Part shown: piece after piece, positions 59,087 to 64,000 of the stretch
How the letters are laid out: every line of letters begins with the position of its first letter
How positions within the stretch are numbered: position 1 is the first letter of the stretch
Origin: Nocardia gamkensis NBRC 108242
GTDB lineage: Bacteria > Actinomycetota > Actinomycetes > Mycobacteriales > Mycobacteriaceae
Length of the DNA: 64,000 nt
Assembly (NCBI RefSeq): GCF_001612985.1
Contig: NZ_BDBM01000034.1
Coordinates: forward strand, 32,095 to 96,094
Direction: 5' to 3'
Translations under genes and position numbers: made by a program
Notes under the pieces: generated by a model
Databases searched by the model: none
What the model was told of the DNA's origin: nothing
Seen by the model: only the letters and a program-made list of their open reading frames with translations

Positions 59087-59833
59087 ATGTTGCACGACGA
59101 AGGCGGAGCGGGCGCGCCGATCCTGCTGCTGCACGGATTGATGGGCAGCGCGCGCACCTGGCGCGATCAGCTGGCCTGGCTGCGCGGATACGGGCATGTC
59201 TACAGCTTCGACGCCGCGGGCCACGGCAGGCCCGCGCCCGGGGAACTGACCACCGAGGCCTTCGTCGCGGACCTCGCCGCGGGCACCGCCGCGATCGGCG
59301 AGCCGATGGTGGTGATCGGCCATTCGATGGGCGCGCTGCACGGCTGGGTGTTCGCCGCGACCCACCCCGATCGGGTCCGGGCGCTGGTGATCGAGGACAT
59401 CGCACCGGACTTCACCGGCCGCACCGCCGCGCACTGGGCGGAGATGATCGAGGCGTGGCCGCAGCCGTTCCCCGACGACGAGGCCGTGCTGTCCTTTTTC
59501 GGGCCGGTCGCCGGACGCTACTTCCTGAACTCCTTCGAGCGCGGGCCGGAGGGATACCGGTTGCACGGCTCGGTCACCACCTTCCGCGATATCTCCGAGG
59601 AGTGGGGAACGCGCGACTTCTGGCGGCAGTGGCATGCGGTGCGGGTGCCCGCCCTGCTGCTGGAGGGCGAGCACAGCATCACTCCGCCGGGGCAGATGCG
59701 GCGGATGGCCGCCGCCCATCCGGGCGCCGACTACGCCCTGATCGCCGGTGCCGGCCATCTGGTGCACGACGACCAACCGGAGCGCTATCGCGCGGAGGTC
59801 GAGCGCTTCCTGCGGCGGGTGCTGAGGACCTGA
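59087..59833 (+). CDS. Alpha/beta hydrolase (Rv3591c-like)
   Basis: 248 residues. LLLHGLMGSARTW (oxyanion loop), GHSMGALHG (nucleophile) and the late AGHLVHDDQPERY (His) make a complete triad. Substrate unknown. TATTGT seven bases before the ATG suggests a leaderless transcript. It ends 21 bp from the convergent mutY stop. Confidence 0.9.
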   Translation: MLHDEGGAGAPILLLHGLMGSARTWRDQLAWLRGYGHVYSFDAAGHGRPAPGELTTEAFVADLAAGTAAIGEPMVVIGHSMGALHGWVFAATHPDRVRALVIEDIAPDFTGRTAAHWAEMIEAWPQPFPDDEAVLSFFGPVAGRYFLNSFERGPEGYRLHGSVTTFRDISEEWGTRDFWRQWHAVRVPALLLEGEHSITPPGQMRRMAAAHPGADYALIAGAGHLVHDDQPERYRAEVERFLRRVLRT

Positions 59834-59854
59834 GCCGCAGCGGGCGGTTCCGGG

Positions 59855-60763
59855 TCAGCCGGTCGCGCCCGGGTGCCCGCCCTCGCCCGCCAAGGCGAAC
59901 AAGCCATCGGGTGTCTGTTCGATCAGGCCGTCCAGCAGCAGCGAGTCCAGGGCTCGGTCGCGCTGGCCCGGATCGCGGGTCCAGGCGATGTCCAGGCGCG
60001 TTCGTTCCACCGGCCCGCTGGCATGCCGCAGAACCTCCAGCAGGCGACCGCGCGCTTGGCGGTCGGTGCCCTCGTACTTCTGGGTGCGGCGGACCACCTC
60101 GCTCACCGGCCGACCCGCGGCGACCCACGCGCAACTCGGCAGTGGACAGCGCGCGCAATCGGGGGTGCGGGCGGTGCACACGGTCGCGCCGAGTTCCATG
60201 AGGGCGGCGGAGAACACCGCGGCGCGGTCGACCTGAAGCGGGAGCAGCGCCTCGGTGTCGGGGAGGTCCCGGGACGAAGGGTTGCCCGCTTCCGCGCGCC
60301 CGTGCACCGCCCTGGCAACCACCCGCCGGACATTGGTGTCCACCACCGGAACTCGTTGGCCATAGGCGAAACAGGCGACGGCGCGCGCGGTGTAGGCCCC
60401 GATGCCCGGCAGCCCGAGCAGCACCTCCACGTCGGTGGGCACCTCGTCACCGTGCTCGGCCGCCAGCACCCTGGCGCACTCGTGCAACCGCAGCGCGCGG
60501 CGCGGATAGCCGAGTTTCCCCCAGGCCCGCAGCACTTCGGCCGGTGAGGAGGCGGCCATCGCCGAAGGGACCGGCCAGCGCGCCACCCACTCCCGCCAGA
60601 TCGGCTCGACCCGCACGACCGGGGTTTGCTGGAGCATGATCTCGCTCATCAGAATCTGCCACGCGGTGACACCAGGCCTGCGCCACGGTAGATCCCGCGC
60701 GGTCTCCCCGTACCAGTCCAGCAACGTGTCCGCGTCGATGCTCTTCGGTGCGCCGTTCCGCAC
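59855..60763 (-). CDS. mutY: A/G-specific adenine DNA glycosylase
   Basis: 302 residues. The helix-hairpin-helix LLGLPGIGAYTARAV, the catalytic Asp in VPVVDTNVRRV and the Fe-S cluster cysteines C-x6-C-x2-C-x4-C (CTARTPDCARCPLPSC) are present; the last spacing is one shorter than in E. coli. It removes A mispaired with 8-oxoG. GTG 60763 is preferred because GATAGT lies seven bases upstream; GTG 60772 is possible. The C-terminal NUDIX-like domain of larger MutYs is short or absent. Confidence 0.92.
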   Translation of the reverse strand: MRNGAPKSIDADTLLDWYGETARDLPWRRPGVTAWQILMSEIMLQQTPVVRVEPIWREWVARWPVPSAMAASSPAEVLRAWGKLGYPRRALRLHECARVLAAEHGDEVPTDVEVLLGLPGIGAYTARAVACFAYGQRVPVVDTNVRRVVARAVHGRAEAGNPSSRDLPDTEALLPLQVDRAAVFSAALMELGATVCTARTPDCARCPLPSCAWVAAGRPVSEVVRRTQKYEGTDRQARGRLLEVLRHASGPVERTRLDIAWTRDPGQRDRALDSLLLDGLIEQTPDGLFALAGEGGHPGATG

Positions 60764-60863
60764 TGCCCTCACTATCCCCGTCCTACTGCTGCCAGGCGGT
60801 ATTTGCCCACCTGTAACCGGCCGAACTCGCTGGTAACCCGAACCGTCCTGCACAATGGTCGGT

Positions 60864-61487
60864 ATGCCGGATTCCAACCCGATCAGTGCCTGGAAGTCCT
60901 TGCGCGAAGGCAACGAGCGCTTCGTCAGTGGTGAACTGCTGCATCCTAGCCAGGGCGCAGCGGACCGGGCCAAGCTCGTCAGCGGCCAGCACCCGCACGC
61001 GATCTTGTTCGGTTGCGGCGACTCCAGGGTCGCCGCCGAACTCATCTTCGACCAGGGCCTCGGCGACATGTTCGTGGTGCGCACCGCGGGCCATGTGGTC
61101 GACAGCTCGGTGCTCGGCTCGATCGAGTACGGGGTGCAGGTGCTCAACGTGCCGCTCATCGTAGTGCTCGGTCACGACAGCTGCGGCGCCGTGAAGGCCA
61201 CCATCGACGCGCTGGACGGCGGCGAGGTCCCCGGTGGGTTCATTCGCAGCGTGGTCGAGCGGGTCACGCCCTCCATTCTGATCGGGCGGCGCGAAGGCCT
61301 GTCCACCGTCGACGAGATGGAGGCCAGGCACGTGGTGGAGACCAGCCGCCTGCTCATGCAGCGGTCGATGATCATCTCGCAGCGGGTGGCCACCGGTGAG
61401 CTGGCCATCGCCTGCGTGACCTACAAACTGGCCGAGGGCAAAGTGCAGCTGCACCGGGTCGTCGGCAATATCGGCGAGGTGGTCTGA
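60864..61487 (+). CDS. Beta-carbonic anhydrase (CanB-like)
   Basis: 207 residues. Zinc ligands C51, H104 and C107 lie in LFGCGDSRV and LGHDSCGAV, with the D53-R55 dyad. It interconverts CO2 and bicarbonate. Start taken at ATG 60864, seven bases after CACAAT; an in-frame ATG at 60855 overlaps that element. Homologous in position to Rv3588c. Confidence 0.94.
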   Translation: MPDSNPISAWKSLREGNERFVSGELLHPSQGAADRAKLVSGQHPHAILFGCGDSRVAAELIFDQGLGDMFVVRTAGHVVDSSVLGSIEYGVQVLNVPLIVVLGHDSCGAVKATIDALDGGEVPGGFIRSVVERVTPSILIGRREGLSTVDEMEARHVVETSRLLMQRSMIISQRVATGELAIACVTYKLAEGKVQLHRVVGNIGEVV

Positions 61488-61611
61488 CGCCGCGGCGCGC
61501 CCGCCGTCGGCCCAGCGTGGCGGCGGAATGTACTCGCCGTCGACAGGGGCGGACGGCCGACACGCCGTGCCCCTGAGACGGTGCGCCCGATGGTGCCCTT
61601 ACCGTTGAGAC

Positions 61612-62259
61612 GTGCTGGAACCGAATGGACCGCTGCCACCGGAGATCTACTGGCGTCGACGCGTGTTCGCCATCGGAATCCTGGTGGTCGCCCTGGCGCT
61701 GGTGATCTGGGTGGTGCTCGCGGTCGCGCGCGGGGGCGACTCGCCCGGTGACACCCGGGCCGCCGAGTCCAGCTCGGTCACGGCCAAGCCCGTCGACGCG
61801 GCGGCCAAGCCGTCGGGTGAGTCCGGCGCGCCGAAAACCTCGGCGGCGGCCACCAGTGTCGCGGCGGGCCCGTGCCCGGACCAATCGCTGGCCATCAAGG
61901 TCACCGTCGAGCAGCCCACGTACAAGACCGGTGAGCAGCCGGTGTTCGGGATCGTCATCACCAACATCTCGGCGGTGCCGTGCACCCGCGACATGGGCTC
62001 CGGTCTGCAACAAGTTTCCGTGCACACGCTCGACGGTCAGCGGCGCCTGTGGTCGAGCACCGACTGCTATCCGGACGGCCAGCCCGACGTTCGCACGATG
62101 GGTCGCGGTGAGCAGGCGGCGTTCACCGTGACCTGGTCGGGCACCACGTCCCAGCCCAGCTGCGCCGGCGAACGGGTTCCGGTTCCGCCGGGGGCCTACA
62201 GCGTTGTCGCGCAACTCGGCTCGGTGCGCAGCATGGCCGAGCCGTTCAACATCGCCTGA
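61612..62259 (+). CDS. Conserved membrane-anchored protein (Rv3587c-like)
   Basis: 215 residues. One membrane helix (about 18-40) is followed by an Ala/Ser/Lys-rich linker and an extracellular immunoglobulin-like domain with four cysteines (GPCPDQ, VPCTRDMG, TDCYPDG, PSCAGERV). No lipobox. Function unknown. TACCGT six bases before GTG 61612 suggests a leaderless start. Confidence 0.85.
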   Translation: MLEPNGPLPPEIYWRRRVFAIGILVVALALVIWVVLAVARGGDSPGDTRAAESSSVTAKPVDAAAKPSGESGAPKTSAAATSVAAGPCPDQSLAIKVTVEQPTYKTGEQPVFGIVITNISAVPCTRDMGSGLQQVSVHTLDGQRRLWSSTDCYPDGQPDVRTMGRGEQAAFTVTWSGTTSQPSCAGERVPVPPGAYSVVAQLGSVRSMAEPFNIA

Positions 62260-62272
62260 GTTGTGTTTGTTT

Positions 62273-62324
62273 TTCCAGCGCCTGCGGCGCTGAGTGTTCG
62301 CGGATGCTCGGTCTTGCTTCGCTC
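62273..62324. repeat. Short copy of a dispersed repeat
   Basis: TTCCAGCGCCTGCGGCGCTG, then AGTGTTCGCGG and, directly, ATGCTCGGTCTTGCTTCGCTC. The same two blocks occur at 63857-63887 and 63980-64000, separated there by a 92-nt hairpin element. Confidence 0.8.
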
Positions 62325-62422
62325 GAAATCGGGGGTTGAGGTGTGCTGGGCGCGTAGGTACGCGTGATCGCCGCTTGGTTTACCGCCATTGGGTCGCTCG
62401 CGCGGGCTCGGCGGCCGCCGAA

Positions 62423-63820
62423 TCAGCTGGCGGCTTCTTCGGGGGCGGCCCGCAGTTTGCGCAGGCCCGCTATGCGGATGGCGGAGCGGAGGTCGGCGAC
62501 CTCGTGGATCTTCATGGTGCTCTGCACCGGCGCGAGGCCGGGCGGCACCAGGGCGGTGGTGAAGCCGAGGCGTTCGGCCTCGGCCAGCCTGCGGTTGAGG
62601 CCGGTCACTTTGCGCACCTCCCCCGCGAGGCCGACCTCGCCGAGGATCACCCAGCCCGGTGGGATCGGGACGTCGGAGTCGGCGCTGGCGATGGCGAGCG
62701 CGATGGCCAGGTCGGCGGAAGGCTCTACCAGGCGCATGCCGCCGACCGTCGCGGCGTATACATCGCTCTTGCCGAGGAACACCCGGCCGCGGCTCTGCAG
62801 GACGGCCAGCACCATGGCGACCCGGTTGTAGTCCAGGCCGCTCACCGCGCGGCGCGGCTGCGGAATTTCGGTCTTCACGGTCAGGCCCTGCACCTCGCCG
62901 ACCAGCGGGCGTTTGCCGTCCATCGCCACGGTCACCGCCGTGCCCGGCACCGAATCGGTGCGGTGGTGCAGGAACAGGCCGGACGGGTCGTCGACGCAGG
63001 CGATGCCGTCCTCGTGCAGTTCGAAGCAGCCCACCTCGTCGGCGCTGCCGAAGCGGTTCTTGATGCCGCGCACCATGCGCAGCGTGGAGTTCTTGTCGCC
63101 CTCGAATTGCAAGACCACGTCGACCAGGTGCTCGAGCGTGCGCGGGCCCGCGACGTTGCCGTCCTTGGTGACATGCCCGACCAGCAGCACCGCGATCCCG
63201 CTCGTCTTGGCCAGCGAGGTCAGCGCGGCGGTCACCTCGCGTACCTGGGTGACTCCGCCGGTGACGCCGTCCACCTCCGGAGCGAGCATGGTCTGCACCG
63301 AGTCGACCACCAGCAGTGTCGGCCGCACCTGCTCGACATGCCCGAGCACGATCGACAGATCCGATTCCGACGCCAGATAGACCCGGTCGTGCACCGCGCC
63401 GGTGCGATCGGCCCGCAACCGCACCTGCCCCGCCGACTCCTCCGCGGTGACGTACAGCGACTTCTCGCCGTGCTGGGCCGCCCAGCGATGCGCCACCTCG
63501 AGCAGCAGCGTCGACTTGCCCACTCCCGGCTCGCCGGACAGCAACACCACCGAACCGGGCACCACCCCGCCGCCGAGCACCCGATCCAGCTCGCTCACGC
63601 CCGTCGGCCGCGCTCGGGTGACCTTGGAGTCGATCTGCGAAATCGGCGCGGCCGCGGTGCTGGGCAACATCGCCTTCCGCCCGGGAGAACCGACCGCCCC
63701 CGCCCCGACGACCACCTCGTCGACCGTGCCCCAAGCTCCGCACTCCGGGCACTTGCCCACCCATTTGGCGACTTCGTGCGAACAGGCGGAGCACCGGAAG
63801 GTCGGCTTGGTCTTTGCCAC
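62423..63820 (-). CDS. radA: DNA repair protein RadA
   Basis: 465 residues. The N-terminal zinc finger has C10, C13, C24 and C27; Walker A is G96-E-P-G-V-G-K-S-T; the RadA-specific KNRFG motif and a Lon-like C-terminal domain are present. It processes recombination intermediates. GTG 63820 lies six bases after TATGGT (minus strand 63832-63827), so the transcript is probably leaderless. Confidence 0.95.
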   Translation of the reverse strand: MAKTKPTFRCSACSHEVAKWVGKCPECGAWGTVDEVVVGAGAVGSPGRKAMLPSTAAAPISQIDSKVTRARPTGVSELDRVLGGGVVPGSVVLLSGEPGVGKSTLLLEVAHRWAAQHGEKSLYVTAEESAGQVRLRADRTGAVHDRVYLASESDLSIVLGHVEQVRPTLLVVDSVQTMLAPEVDGVTGGVTQVREVTAALTSLAKTSGIAVLLVGHVTKDGNVAGPRTLEHLVDVVLQFEGDKNSTLRMVRGIKNRFGSADEVGCFELHEDGIACVDDPSGLFLHHRTDSVPGTAVTVAMDGKRPLVGEVQGLTVKTEIPQPRRAVSGLDYNRVAMVLAVLQSRGRVFLGKSDVYAATVGGMRLVEPSADLAIALAIASADSDVPIPPGWVILGEVGLAGEVRKVTGLNRRLAEAERLGFTTALVPPGLAPVQSTMKIHEVADLRSAIRIAGLRKLRAAPEEAAS

Positions 63821-63856
63821 AGGGGCACCATACGCACCACCTCTGACAGTGTCTGT

Positions 63857-64000
63857 TTCCAGCGCCTGCGGCGCTGGGTGTTCGCGGCCCCTTCTTGGCT
63901 CGCGTCCGAGCGACCGCCGCTTGCTCCTTCGTCGCGTACGCGACGGTCACTCGGACGCGAGCCGGGCCGCGAACGGCGCATGCTCGGTCTCGCTTCGCTC
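63857..64000. repeat. Long copy of the dispersed repeat with hairpin insert
   Basis: The block TTCCAGCGCCTGCGGCGCTG to TTCGCGG (63857-63887) and the block ATGCTCGGTCTCGCTTCGCTC (63980-64000) match the copy at 62273-62324. Between them TTCGCGGCCC (63881) pairs with GGGCCGCGAA (63964-63973). Inside that, a 20-bp arm (63897-63916) pairs with 63944-63963 with one mismatch. The right edge of the element may lie outside the window. Confidence 0.82.

Noticed and set aside
1..64000. tRNA or rRNA genes, CRISPR arrays, insertion sequences, integrases
   Set aside because: I looked for tRNA arms, direct-repeat arrays and transposase motifs and found none. Weak structured tRNAs could still be missed by eye.

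Overview
The window is high-GC actinobacterial DNA, most likely Nocardia or a close relative in the Mycobacteriales. The main reason is a gene order that follows the Mycobacterium tuberculosis stretch Rv3585-Rv3628 in inverted orientation: ppa, dacB-type carboxypeptidase, HEVTH metalloprotease, tilS, hpt, then ftsH, folE-folP-folB-folK, two membrane proteins, a DUF2520 protein, panC, panD, coaX, lysS, lsr2, clpC1, mhuD, an alpha/beta hydrolase, mutY, beta-carbonic anhydrase, an Rv3587c-like protein and radA. Many starts are GTG or TTG. At least ten genes have a TANNNT-like -10 hexamer 6-8 nt before the start codon, which suggests leaderless transcripts.

Layout. 1-3198: Pls/PosA-type nonribosomal peptide synthetase-like gene, cut by the window edge. 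3199-8889: a SAM-IV riboswitch and the desulfurase-like enzyme it precedes, a Uma2-type protein, flavin reductase, YbaK-type deacylase, a short OHCU-decarboxylase-like gene, a dienoyl-CoA isomerase and a small secreted protein. 9013-14033: conserved cell-wall, tRNA and purine-salvage block (ppa to hpt). 14037-29343: lineage-specific block that interrupts the conserved order. It holds a cyclase-family protein, a pseudokinase, a membrane Ser/Thr kinase, a divergent amidase-like protein lacking all three catalytic residues, LysR and PucR regulators, an ALDH/SDR pair and unknown proteins. 29702-39687: ftsH, then folate and pantothenate/CoA genes with 1-4 nt overlaps. 39761-40908: a Cys-Cys leader peptide with alternative hairpins before cysteine dioxygenase and rhodanese. 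41112-48549: lysS, lsr2, an FHA protein, membrane and secreted proteins, clpC1. 48624-56947: a frameshifted LLM oxidoreductase, a two-component system divergent from an ABC exporter, a TetR/azoreductase/SMR cluster and OsmC. 56957-63820: cobalamin-riboswitch-controlled CbtBA, MhuD, hydrolase, MutY, carbonic anhydrase and RadA.

How the genes fit together. folE-P-B-K make dihydropteroate precursors. panC, panD and coaX feed coenzyme A. FtsH and ClpC are the AAA+ protein quality-control machines. Sulfur metabolism shows three times: the SAM-sensing RNA at 3713, the Cys-codon leader at 39761 and the dioxygenase/rhodanese pair behind it.

The least conventional parts are the kinase-pseudokinase-cyclase operon facing a dead amidase (14037-21900), the cysteine attenuator (39761-39868), and the locus between the Rv3587c-like gene and radA. 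In mycobacteria disA lies there; here there are only 163 bp holding a short copy of a repeat whose longer, hairpin-bearing copy sits beyond the other end of radA.
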